Assembly: GCA_963733885.1 (NCBI GenBank)
Contig: CAVTES010000004.1
Span: 124,001 to 188,000 of the forward strand
DNA length: 64,000 nt
Source: JACVRW01 sp963733885
GTDB taxonomy: Bacteria; Actinomycetota; Thermoleophilia; Solirubrobacterales; Thermoleophilaceae
Direction of reading: 5' to 3'
A program made the position numbers and the translations under genes. Positions 24,914 to 32,826 of this stretch are shown here, piece by piece. The notes below the pieces were generated by a model. That model worked only from the letters and a program-made list of their open reading frames with translations, was not told the DNA's origin and ran no database searches. Every line of letters begins with the position of its first letter. Position 1 is the stretch's first letter.

Positions 24914-26343
24914 GCCCGCAGAGCCTCCAGCATTCGTCGGTCGATCCCGCCGAGCGCCCACAGCCCGGCCAGGTACAGCGCGGCTCCGAGCGGCACGAGC
25001 AGGGCAATCGACCAGTCGTCCACAAGCGCCAGAACACCCGCCATCGCGGTGGCCGCCGCGAGCGCCCGCCAGAGCATGCGCAGGCGCGGCGCAAGGCCCA
25101 GCTCGCGGCGCACGAGCACACCGCCGCCCACCACCAGCAGCAGCTCCGACGCCACGGCGACCGCCGCGGCGGCGTCGATGCCGAGCGAGGGCACCAGCGC
25201 GAAGTTGAGCGGGACATTGAAGGCGAGCGCGGCGAGCGCCAGACGCAGGGCGCTGCGCTGCCGGTCGCCCGCGATCAGGGCCATCCCGAACAGCCCGCTG
25301 ACGAACGCCAGCGCGCCGGCGAACAGCAGGATGCGCAGCGTGTCGGCCGCGCCCTCGAAGTCGTCCCCGCCGATCAGGCGCACGAGCTGCGGCGCCACCA
25401 CCAGGCCCCCGGCGGCGAGCGGCACGCCGAGCGCAACGAACAGATCGGCGGTCGCGTCGAGCGTCCGCCGCGCCAGGTCGCGGTTCTCGCGCAGGTAGCG
25501 TGACAGGAGGGGGAACACCGAGGTCATCACGATCGCGGGCAGCATGCCGAGCAACTCGATCACCCGGTAGGAGAGGGCGTAGAACCCCACCTCCTCGTAG
25601 TCCTCGAAGAGCGACACTATGAGGGTGTCGGCGCGGAAGTAGACCTCGGTCACGGCCAGGGCGGCGCCGACGGGGATGGCGGCTCGGAGGAGCGAGCGCC
25701 ATACCGGCCGGCTCGCGGCCGGACGGACGCGCACGAGCGGCCGCGACAGCCGCCAGGTCACCACCAGCGTCACGAACGCCCCCACGCCCGCGGTGGCCAC
25801 CACCGCGTAGAAACCGAGGTCGAGCGTCGCCACGGCGACCAGGGCCGCGAAGCCGGCTGCGCGGCCCGCCACGTCCGAGATCGCGGCGCGGTCCATCCTG
25901 AGGCGCGCCTGGAACACCGCCACGATTGCCGTGTTGGCCAGCCCGAGCACGAGCGGCACGCCGGCGATCAGGATCGCCACCCGCACCTGCTCCGTGTAGG
26001 GCATCGCAAGGCTGAGCAGCCCGGCCAGGGCGATCACGCCGAGCGACAGCGCGAGCCTGAGCGTGAGCGCGTTGCCCACCAGCCGCTCGGTGTCCTCCGG
26101 GCGGCGGCTGATCTCGCGCACCACCACCGTGAGCAGGCCCAGGTCGGCCAGCAGGCCCATCATCTGGACGAAGGCGAGGGCCAGCGCGAACTGCCCGTAC
26201 CCGGACGCGCCGAGGTAGCGCGTGGTGATGACGATCGAGGCCGCCCCGATCGCGAGCACGGCGGCCTTGCCGATCGCCTGCGCGGCGGTGTTCCAGGCGA
26301 CCCTGCGGACGACCGACGAGCCGTCCGCGGGCTCGGTGGTCAC
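24910..26343 (-). CDS. Oligosaccharide flippase (Wzx-like), second copy
   Basis: 477 residues and about fourteen hydrophobic segments. The N-terminus VVRRVAWNTAAQAIGKAAVL followed by TRYLGASGYGQFALALAFVQ is the polysaccharide-transport (PST) signature, also seen in the first flippase at 16250-17536 (RVLGASGYGS). Basic loop residues precede the ends of several helices, as in proteins that bind lipid-diphosphate sugars. GTG start at 26343 overlaps the upstream methyltransferase-glycosyltransferase stop, and its own stop overlaps the GT4 start, so both neighbours are translationally coupled to it. Two flippases in one cluster suggest two export routes or two glycans. Confidence 0.88.
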   Translation of the reverse strand: MTTEPADGSSVVRRVAWNTAAQAIGKAAVLAIGAASIVITTRYLGASGYGQFALALAFVQMMGLLADLGLLTVVVREISRRPEDTERLVGNALTLRLALSLGVIALAGLLSLAMPYTEQVRVAILIAGVPLVLGLANTAIVAVFQARLRMDRAAISDVAGRAAGFAALVAVATLDLGFYAVVATAGVGAFVTLVVTWRLSRPLVRVRPAASRPVWRSLLRAAIPVGAALAVTEVYFRADTLIVSLFEDYEEVGFYALSYRVIELLGMLPAIVMTSVFPLLSRYLRENRDLARRTLDATADLFVALGVPLAAGGLVVAPQLVRLIGGDDFEGAADTLRILLFAGALAFVSGLFGMALIAGDRQRSALRLALAALAFNVPLNFALVPSLGIDAAAAVAVASELLLVVGGGVLVRRELGLAPRLRMLWRALAAATAMAGVLALVDDWSIALLVPLGAALYLAGLWALGGIDRRMLEALRA

Positions 26344-28058
26344 CCCGTGGCAGCCGGGTCCGGGCGCCTCTCGCCCGGGCGCGCCTCGAGGCGCGCCGCC
26401 GGCGGCCGCAGCAGCGGCCAGCGACCGTGGCGCTCGTCGAAGCGGTAGCGCGCCAGCACCCCGAGCGTGCGGAGCCCGTACTCGACGCTTGCGCCGAACG
26501 AGACCGTCGAGGCCTCCCTGAAGTAGCGCGTGGGGATCGGCAGCTCGAGCACGCGCGGCCGGCGGGCCACGATCTGGGCGAAGATCTCCTGGTCAAAGAC
26601 GAACTCGTCGTCGTTGCGCAGGAACGCGATCGAGCGCAGGAATTCGGTAGAGAAGGCGCGGTAGCCCGTGTGGTACTCGGAGTAGCCGCGCCGGAAGGCC
26701 AGGTTCTCGATCGTGGTGAGAAAGCGGTTGCCGACCCACTTCCAGCGCGGCATGCCGCCCGCGATGGCCTCGTCCTCGAGCAACCGTGAGCCGATCACCA
26801 CGTCGGCGATGTCGTAGCGAATCGGCTTCACCATCTGGGCGATCAAGGCGGGGTCGTACTGGTTGTCCGCGTGGACCATCACGACCGCATCGGCGCCGTC
26901 CAGAATCGCCTGCACGTAGCAGGTCTTCTGGTTCGCCCCGTAGCCGCGGTTGGAGGGGCGGCGCAGCACGTCGAGCCCCTCCCGCAGGGCCACCTCCGAG
27001 GTGTCGTCGGGGCTTGCGTCGTCCACCAGCAACGCGCGGTCGGCGGAGTCGACCGGCATGCTGCGCGCCACCTCCGGGATTGTCTCCGCCGCGCGGTAGG
27101 CCGGCAGGACCACGTGGACCTTGAAGTCGTCGCCCCGGTCGCTCATGAGGGGCCGCGGAGCCCGGGCGACCGGCACGTTGTGGGCGAGCATCACGCGCTC
27201 GTCGCCGAGCGACATCGTCAGCTCGCGGCTCCCGAGCCGGGTGCGAGACGCGGTCCGCGCCAGGGAGGCGAGCCGGCCGCCGCCGCGCTCCGCGAGGCCT
27301 CCCACCCAGTAGCGCAGCTCGAACGAGCGCCTCAGCGGCTCGTCCTCGGACAGCACCAGCCCGCGCGCCTCCAGCAGCTCCCGCATCGTCGCGCGCGGGA
27401 ACAGGAACGTGTGCGCCGGGAGGTACCCCCACCAGCGCGCCCCGGCCAGCCGCGCGATCCGGGAGCTGGGATCTGGCGTGACCACGCAGAGCGCGCCCCC
27501 AGGAGCCACCAGCCTGGTGCAGGCGTCGAGGGCGGCCAGCGGGTCGTCAAGGTGCTCGATGACGTCGGCCAGGACGACGACCTGGTAGCCGCCGTCTGGC
27601 GCGGGCAGGTCCTCCACGCGCTGCTCGCGCACGTCGAGCTCGAGAACGTCCCGGGCATAGGCCGCCGCTGACTGGGAGAGCTCAAGCCCGGTCACCGTGA
27701 AGCCGCGCCGGCGCGCCTCGTCGAGGAGAAGCCCGTGCCCGCATCCCACGTCCAGCAGGCTCCCGGCGGGCACGTGGCGCTGGATCAAGTCGAGCAGCCG
27801 GCCCGCCGTCTCGCGCCGCCCGGCCTCCTCGCCCAGATAGGCGTGGTCCGACATCCCGCGGTACAGCTCGGCTAGCTCATCGCCCCGCGGCAGCCCCGGC
27901 TGGTGGACGGTCCCGCAGTCGCGGCAGGCGTACAGATCGCCGTGCTGCCCGGGGTCGTGGTTGGTTGGCGCCATCGACTCCGGCGTGAGACTGGCGTCCC
28001 CGCCTTGATGCAGGAGCTCGAGCGGCCCGCCGCAGATGTGGCACGTCCTTTCATTCAT
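26340..28058 (-). CDS. Fusion of zinc-ribbon SAM methyltransferase and GT2 glycosyltransferase
   Basis: 572 residues with three parts. Residues 1-50: a zinc ribbon, C6-x2-C9 and C45-x2-C48. Residues ~85-250: class I methyltransferase with motif I LLDVGCGHGLLLDEA (101-115), acidic GLELS at the end of strand two, and VVVLADVIEHLDDP. Residues ~313-545: a GT-A/GT2 domain of the dolichol-phosphate-mannose synthase type, VHVVLPAYRAAETIPEV, LLVDDASPDDT, MVHADNQYDP and SRLLEDEAIAGGMPRWKW. The two enzymes are usually separate proteins; fusion suggests that they act on the same lipid-linked sugar. ATG 28058 lies only 23 bp from the divergent gene start. It heads the leftward operon. Confidence 0.9.
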   Translation of the reverse strand: MNERTCHICGGPLELLHQGGDASLTPESMAPTNHDPGQHGDLYACRDCGTVHQPGLPRGDELAELYRGMSDHAYLGEEAGRRETAGRLLDLIQRHVPAGSLLDVGCGHGLLLDEARRRGFTVTGLELSQSAAAYARDVLELDVREQRVEDLPAPDGGYQVVVLADVIEHLDDPLAALDACTRLVAPGGALCVVTPDPSSRIARLAGARWWGYLPAHTFLFPRATMRELLEARGLVLSEDEPLRRSFELRYWVGGLAERGGGRLASLARTASRTRLGSRELTMSLGDERVMLAHNVPVARAPRPLMSDRGDDFKVHVVLPAYRAAETIPEVARSMPVDSADRALLVDDASPDDTSEVALREGLDVLRRPSNRGYGANQKTCYVQAILDGADAVVMVHADNQYDPALIAQMVKPIRYDIADVVIGSRLLEDEAIAGGMPRWKWVGNRFLTTIENLAFRRGYSEYHTGYRAFSTEFLRSIAFLRNDDEFVFDQEIFAQIVARRPRVLELPIPTRYFREASTVSFGASVEYGLRTLGVLARYRFDERHGRWPLLRPPAARLEARPGERRPDPAATG

Positions 28059-28062
28059 CGTG

Positions 28063-28074
28063 GTCCGCGCGGAC
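28063..28074. promoter_or_regulatory. Perfect 12-bp palindrome in the 23-bp gap between divergent genes
   Basis: GTCCGCGCGGAC reads the same on both strands and fills the centre of the gap between ATG 28058 (minus) and ATG 28082 (plus). The gap is too short for two separate promoters with leaders, so promoters must lie inside the opposite coding regions or the transcripts are leaderless. The palindrome could be an operator or chance in GC-rich DNA. Confidence 0.35.
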
Positions 28075-28081
28075 TCATACC

Positions 28082-30415
28082 ATGCCCGCGGTGAGCGAGC
28101 GTCCCTCCGCCCGCGTTCTGCTGGGCGTCGGCATGCTCGCCGGGGCCACGCTCGCGCTGCAGGTGCTGATCACCCGGATCCTGGCCGCTGTGCTCCTCTA
28201 CCACTTCGGCTTCCTCGCGATCTCGCTCGCGCTGGTCGGCGTCGGCGGCGGCGCGATCCTCGTCTACGTGCGACCGGGCTGGTTCGAGCGCCTGCCGCTC
28301 GAGCGCGCTCTCGCCCGCTGGAGCCTGGCCTTCGCCGTCGCGCTCGCGGTCGGGCTGTTCGTGCTGGTGCGGATCGACTACTCCTACACGGGCCTCGACG
28401 TGAACTTCGCGCTGCGGCTGGGCCTGGCCTGCTTGGTCATGGCGATCCCGTTCCTCGTGGCGGGCGTGGCCATCGCCCTCGCGGTGCGCGGCTACGTGCG
28501 CGGCATGGGGCGCCTGTACGCGGCCGACCTGGCCGGCGGTGCGGCCGGCGCCGCGCTCGTCGTGCCGCTCATGTGGGTCGTGGACGCGCCGACGCTGGCG
28601 GTGGGCCTCACCGCGGTGGCCTGCGCCGCGGCACTCCTCTTCGCGGGGGGCGGGGTCGAGCGCCGCGCCGCGCTCGTGGGCCTCGGGGCCGCGGCACTGC
28701 TGGTGGTGCTGGCGGCCTCCACGAGCGCGTTCTATCTCTCGATCGGCGGGCCGCGGCCCGAGGCCGAGCGTTGGACTCCGATCAGCCGTGTGTCCGCCTA
28801 TCTCCCCGGGGGTCCGGGCGGCGACCGCGGCGTCGTGATCTACGACCGCGTGATCGCGGAGGTGCTCCGCTACCAGGGCGGCGCCTACCCGGACTGGCGC
28901 GCGACGCAGGAGGGCCCGGAGAGCATCGGCTACGAGCTCACGCCGCGCCGGGACGCGCTGGTTATCGGGGGCGGCGGCGGGCGCGACGTGCTCACCGCGC
29001 TCGCCGCGGGCTACCGGAACGTGGACGTGATCGAGCTGAACAGCGGGATTCGTGACGTGGTCGGCGATGACCTCGCCGGCTACACGCGCTCGCCCTACGA
29101 GCTGCCCGGGGTCAGCACCACCATCGGCGACGGCCGCTCCGAGATCGCCCGCTCCGACCGCCGCTACGACCAGATCCAGATCGGGTTCACGGACACCTTC
29201 AGCCCCAACGCAGCGCACGCGTTCGCGCTGACCGAGAACAACCTGTACACGGTCGAGGCGTTCAGGGAGTACATCCGGCACCTGAAGCCGGGCGGGGTGC
29301 TGAAGGTGTCGCGCCCGCGCAGCGACTTCGGCGACCAGGCGCTCCGCATCACGATCCTGGCGCTCGACGCGCTGCGCGAGGAGGGCGTGGCCGACCCGAG
29401 CCGCCACGTGGCGGTGGTGCTCGGCGACTACGACGCGCCGTTCCGCTCGTACGTCTACGGCACGGTGATGGTGAAGCGGACCCCGTTCGAGCCCGACGAG
29501 CTGGACCGCATCCGCGCGCTGGGCCGCGAACGGGGTCGCGGCGCCGTCTTCGCGCCGGGCGGTCCGTACGTTGGCGAATGGGCGGCGCTCCAGCGAGCTT
29601 CGAACCCCGCCTCCTTCTGCTCCGGCTGGCGCACCGACGTCTGCTCGCCGACCGACGACGAGCCGTTTTTCTTCCACATGAAGCGCGTGTCGGACGTGAT
29701 CGGCGACGAGGGCCAGCGCGCCGGCTCGGTCACGATCCCCGACCCGCTCCTGCTGCTGCTGATCGCGCTGGGGCTCCTGCTCGTGCTGTGCGCGCTCGCG
29801 TTCGCCCTCCCGCTGGCGTTGGTGCGCCGGGAGCGGCGCCCGCCCGCCTCGGCGCTCTCGTTCTTCGCCGCGATCGGCGTGGGCTTCCTCGTGCTCGAGG
29901 TTGTGCTGATCCAGCGGCTGGTGCTGTTCCTGGGCTTCCCCACGTACGCGTTGTCGGTGGTGCTGTTTGCGCTGCTGCTGTTCACCGGCGTCGGCTCGCT
30001 CCTGACCACCCGGCCGGGGTTGGGAGGCCGGCGGGCGCTCACGGTGGGCCTGGCGGCGGCCTGCGCGCTGATCGCGGCGGTCGCCTTCGGGCTGGGGCCG
30101 CTGCTCCACGCGCTGATCGAGCTGCCGTTCGCCGCCCGGCTTGCCGTGTCCGTGCTGGTGCTGGCGCCGCTGGGACTTGCGCTCGGCGCCGCCATGCCGA
30201 TCGGCCTCCGCCGTGTGGACGCGCTCTGGCCCGCCGCCGTGCCCTGGGCGTGGGGGATCAACGGCGTGACCTCGGTGGTGGCCTCGGTGCTGGCGGTGGC
30301 GGTGGCGGTCACGGCGGGCTTTACGGTCGCGACGCTCGTGAGCCTCGGCTGCTACCTGGTGGCGCTGGCGGGCGCGGTCTTCGGGCCGTGGCCGCAGGAG
30401 CGCGTCTTAGACTGA
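28082..30415 (+). CDS. Membrane protein with embedded spermidine-synthase-like (Rossmann) domain
   Basis: 777 residues in three parts: seven or so membrane helices (10-220), a soluble spermidine-synthase-like domain (~230-545), and seven more helices (~555-770). The Rossmann motif is LVIGGGGGRDVLTALAAGY (~293-311), followed by VDVIELNSGIRDVV (acidic strand end) and TIGDGRSEI. The catalytic Asp region of true aminopropyltransferases is altered (YDQIQIGFTDTFSPN), so polyamine synthesis is doubtful. Such fused proteins are widespread in bacteria without a defined reaction. It reads rightwards as the first gene of a four-gene unit with a GT2 enzyme, a GT-C-like protein and a ligase. GTG 28091 is an alternative start. 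Confidence 0.8.
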   Translation: MPAVSERPSARVLLGVGMLAGATLALQVLITRILAAVLLYHFGFLAISLALVGVGGGAILVYVRPGWFERLPLERALARWSLAFAVALAVGLFVLVRIDYSYTGLDVNFALRLGLACLVMAIPFLVAGVAIALAVRGYVRGMGRLYAADLAGGAAGAALVVPLMWVVDAPTLAVGLTAVACAAALLFAGGGVERRAALVGLGAAALLVVLAASTSAFYLSIGGPRPEAERWTPISRVSAYLPGGPGGDRGVVIYDRVIAEVLRYQGGAYPDWRATQEGPESIGYELTPRRDALVIGGGGGRDVLTALAAGYRNVDVIELNSGIRDVVGDDLAGYTRSPYELPGVSTTIGDGRSEIARSDRRYDQIQIGFTDTFSPNAAHAFALTENNLYTVEAFREYIRHLKPGGVLKVSRPRSDFGDQALRITILALDALREEGVADPSRHVAVVLGDYDAPFRSYVYGTVMVKRTPFEPDELDRIRALGRERGRGAVFAPGGPYVGEWAALQRASNPASFCSGWRTDVCSPTDDEPFFFHMKRVSDVIGDEGQRAGSVTIPDPLLLLLIALGLLLVLCALAFALPLALVRRERRPPASALSFFAAIGVGFLVLEVVLIQRLVLFLGFPTYALSVVLFALLLFTGVGSLLTTRPGLGGRRALTVGLAAACALIAAVAFGLGPLLHALIELPFAARLAVSVLVLAPLGLALGAAMPIGLRRVDALWPAAVPWAWGINGVTSVVASVLAVAVAVTAGFTVATLVSLGCYLVALAGAVFGPWPQERVLD

Positions 30416-30421
30416 CCGCCG

Positions 30422-31210
30422 ATGCAGGCCCCCCGCATCTCCGTCGTCGTGCCCGCCTACAACGAGGAGGTGGGCATCGCGTCCACCGTCGAACGCCTGC
30501 GGGCCTGGCTCGAGGAGCGGGGCGAGCGGTTCGAGATCCTCGTGGTGGACAACGCCAGCACCGACCGCACCGCCGAGCACGTGGAACCGCTCTGCGACGG
30601 CGATCGTGTGCGTCTCCTGCGCAACGAGCGCAACCGGGGCAAGGGCTATTCGATGCGGCGCGGCATGCTGGAGGCGCGGGGCGAGCTCCGGCTCCACTGC
30701 GACGCCGACTGCGCGACGTCGCTTCCGTCGCTGCCCGGGATGTTCGAGCTGGTCCGCGAGTACGACGTGGTTGTCGGGTCGCGGCTGGCCGAGGGCGCGC
30801 AGCTCGGCCGGCGCCAGCCGCTCCGCCGCCGCATCGTCGGCCGCAGCTTCCAGCAGCTCTGCCGGCTGCTCCTGCGCGAGCCGACGCAGGATCTCTACTG
30901 CGGGTTCAAGCTGTGGCGCGCGCCGGCGGCCGTGGACGCCTATTCGCGTACCCGCCTGGAGGGGTGGACCTTCGACGCCGAGGTGCTGGCGATGGCGCGC
31001 GCGCTCGGGTACCGGATCCGCGAGACGGGCATCGTCTGGACCGACCGGGAGGGCTCGCGCGTTCGGATGGCCCGGATCCTCCTGACGGTGGTGCGAGAGC
31101 TGATCGCTGCGCGGCGGCACGTCCGCCGCGAGGCCGCACGGGGACGCACCGAGACCGTGGCGGGGACGCCGGACACGCTCGTCAGCGGCAGCGCCGAGAG
31201 CGGCCCGTGA
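30422..31210 (+). CDS. GT2 glycosyltransferase, polyprenyl-phosphate glucosyl/mannosyltransferase type
   Basis: 262 residues of a single GT-A domain. ISVVVPAYNEEVGIASTVER starts the fold; ILVVDNASTDRT, RNERNRGKGYSMRRGMLEAR and LHCDADCATS (the DxD-like metal site) follow, with SRLAEGAQLGRRQPLRRRI and the DLYCGFKLWR loop later. This matches the DPG/DPM synthase-like enzymes that load glucose or mannose onto undecaprenyl or dolichyl phosphate. There are no membrane helices. Such an enzyme would supply the lipid-linked sugar for the GT-C-like proteins next to it. It starts 6 bp after the previous gene and its stop overlaps the next start (GTGA at 31207-31210). Confidence 0.9.
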   Translation: MQAPRISVVVPAYNEEVGIASTVERLRAWLEERGERFEILVVDNASTDRTAEHVEPLCDGDRVRLLRNERNRGKGYSMRRGMLEARGELRLHCDADCATSLPSLPGMFELVREYDVVVGSRLAEGAQLGRRQPLRRRIVGRSFQQLCRLLLREPTQDLYCGFKLWRAPAAVDAYSRTRLEGWTFDAEVLAMARALGYRIRETGIVWTDREGSRVRMARILLTVVRELIAARRHVRREAARGRTETVAGTPDTLVSGSAESGP

Positions 31211-32826
31211 GGGCTGCCGCGGAGGCCGAGGCACCGCCGCTCTCCCCGCCGCCCGCGAGCAGCGCCTCCGCCGGACGGAGCCTCGACCGCTGGGAGGCTG
31301 GCGTGCTCGCCATCCTCCTCGCCCTCGCGCTCGCGCCGCTGATGGGACTGCTCGTGCGGGTCTGGACGCAGGGCGGGGTGGTGACCGGCGGCGACGGCTT
31401 CCTCGTGGCCGACCCGCTGCAGTACCTCACCTGGCTGCGCGAGGCGGGCGAGAACGTGACGGTGACGAACCTCTACGACCTCGAGGACGGCCCCAGCTCG
31501 TTCGTGCACCCTGGCGTGCTGGTCTCGGGTCTGCTGCACCAGCTCGGTCTCGGGCTCGTGGCCTCCTACATGGTCTGGAAGCCGGTGGCGGTACTCGCGC
31601 TGTTCGCCGGCGCGCTGGCGCTCTGCCGCCGCTTCCTCCCGCGCTCCGGCGACCGCGGCCTCGCCCTCGCCCTCGGCCTCTTCTTCGCCTCACCGATCGC
31701 GGCGCTGGTGGGCTGGGCCGGCATCGGCGGCAACGACGTGAAGTTCGACTTCGACTTCATCTCCGGCGAGCTGTGGACCGGCACCTATCTGTGGGGCTAC
31801 CTGTTCACCGCGGTGGCGGTGGGCGTGATGCCGCTGGCGCTGCTCGCGTACGAGCGCGGGCGCGAGGGAGGCGGCGCGGGCCGGCTCGCCCTGGCCGCGC
31901 TTTGCGGGCTCTTCGCGGCATGGCTCCAGCCCTGGCAGGGCGCCACGCTGATCCTGGTGCTGGCCGGCGCCGAGGCGCTCTGCTTGCGCCGCGGGCGCTC
32001 CGTCGGCGGCGCGGCGCGGGACCTGGCGCTGCCCGTGGCCGCCACCGCGGCGCCGCTCGTCTACTACTTCGTCCTGTCGCGCACCGACGCCTCGTGGGAG
32101 CTCGCCGGCGCCGTGAACGACTTCCCGCGGTGGCCGTGGTGGGTGACCATGCTCGGGCTCCTGCCGCTGGCGCTGCCGGCCGCGTTCGCCTACCGGCTGC
32201 GCGCACCGGACTTCGGCTCGCTGGCGCTGCGCGTGTGGCCGCTCGCCGGGCTCGTCGTCTTCTACCAGCCCGCCGGCACCTTCCCCTTCCACGCGTTCCA
32301 GGGGCTGAGCCTGCCGCTCGCGGTGCTGGCGCTGCTGGCCCTGCGCGCCTGGCTGGGTGAACGCCGCATCCCGGTCTGGGGAGCCGTGACGGCGGTGTTG
32401 CTCCTGTGCGTGGTGGGCACCGCCTACCGGGCGAACGAGCTGCGCGAGGCGGTCAATCTCGGCCGCCAGCCCTTCTTCCTCACCGCCTCCGAGCGCGACG
32501 CCCTCCGCCACCTCGAGGAGACGCCGGAGCCGGGCGGCGTGCTCACCCCGGTCTACAGCGGCATCGTGGTACCCGCCTACACCGGCAGGGAGACTTGGAT
32601 CGGCGCCGGCTCATGGACGCCCGACTTCGACGAGCGGCGGGACCGGACCGAGGCGCTGTTCGCGGGCGAGCTCGACGAAAGCGAGGCGGGCAAGCTGATC
32701 CGCGACTCCGGTGCTGCGTTCCTCTATTCGGACTGCCACGGCCGCGCGGACATCGAGCAGCTCGTGCGCCCATTCACCGATCCGCCGCTCCGCTTCGGCT
32801 GCGCGGCCGTCTACCCGGCCCGGTGA
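31207..32826 (+). CDS. Polytopic membrane protein, paralogue of 21905-23557 (GT-C-like)
   Basis: 539 residues from GTG 31207. The proline-rich cytosolic N-terminus is followed by about eleven membrane segments and a ~130-residue soluble end. It shares many blocks with the gene at 21905-23557: TGGDGFLVADPLQYLTWLRE, HPGVLVSGL, MVWKPV, DFISGELWTGTYLWGYL, WLQPWQGATL, PAGTFPFHAFQGL and SWTPDFDERR, in the same order and spacing, so the two are clear paralogues within one cluster. The early acidic loop (GGDG, then D-x-Q) resembles the catalytic loop of GT-C enzymes. I know no characterised member. Both ends overlap neighbours by 4 bp. Confidence 0.72.
   Translation: MRAAAEAEAPPLSPPPASSASAGRSLDRWEAGVLAILLALALAPLMGLLVRVWTQGGVVTGGDGFLVADPLQYLTWLREAGENVTVTNLYDLEDGPSSFVHPGVLVSGLLHQLGLGLVASYMVWKPVAVLALFAGALALCRRFLPRSGDRGLALALGLFFASPIAALVGWAGIGGNDVKFDFDFISGELWTGTYLWGYLFTAVAVGVMPLALLAYERGREGGGAGRLALAALCGLFAAWLQPWQGATLILVLAGAEALCLRRGRSVGGAARDLALPVAATAAPLVYYFVLSRTDASWELAGAVNDFPRWPWWVTMLGLLPLALPAAFAYRLRAPDFGSLALRVWPLAGLVVFYQPAGTFPFHAFQGLSLPLAVLALLALRAWLGERRIPVWGAVTAVLLLCVVGTAYRANELREAVNLGRQPFFLTASERDALRHLEETPEPGGVLTPVYSGIVVPAYTGRETWIGAGSWTPDFDERRDRTEALFAGELDESEAGKLIRDSGAAFLYSDCHGRADIEQLVRPFTDPPLRFGCAAVYPAR

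Noticed and set aside
28055..30109. 684-residue frame antisense to the spermidine-synthase-like gene
   Set aside because: His/Arg/Glu-rich shadow without motifs, opposite a well-supported gene.
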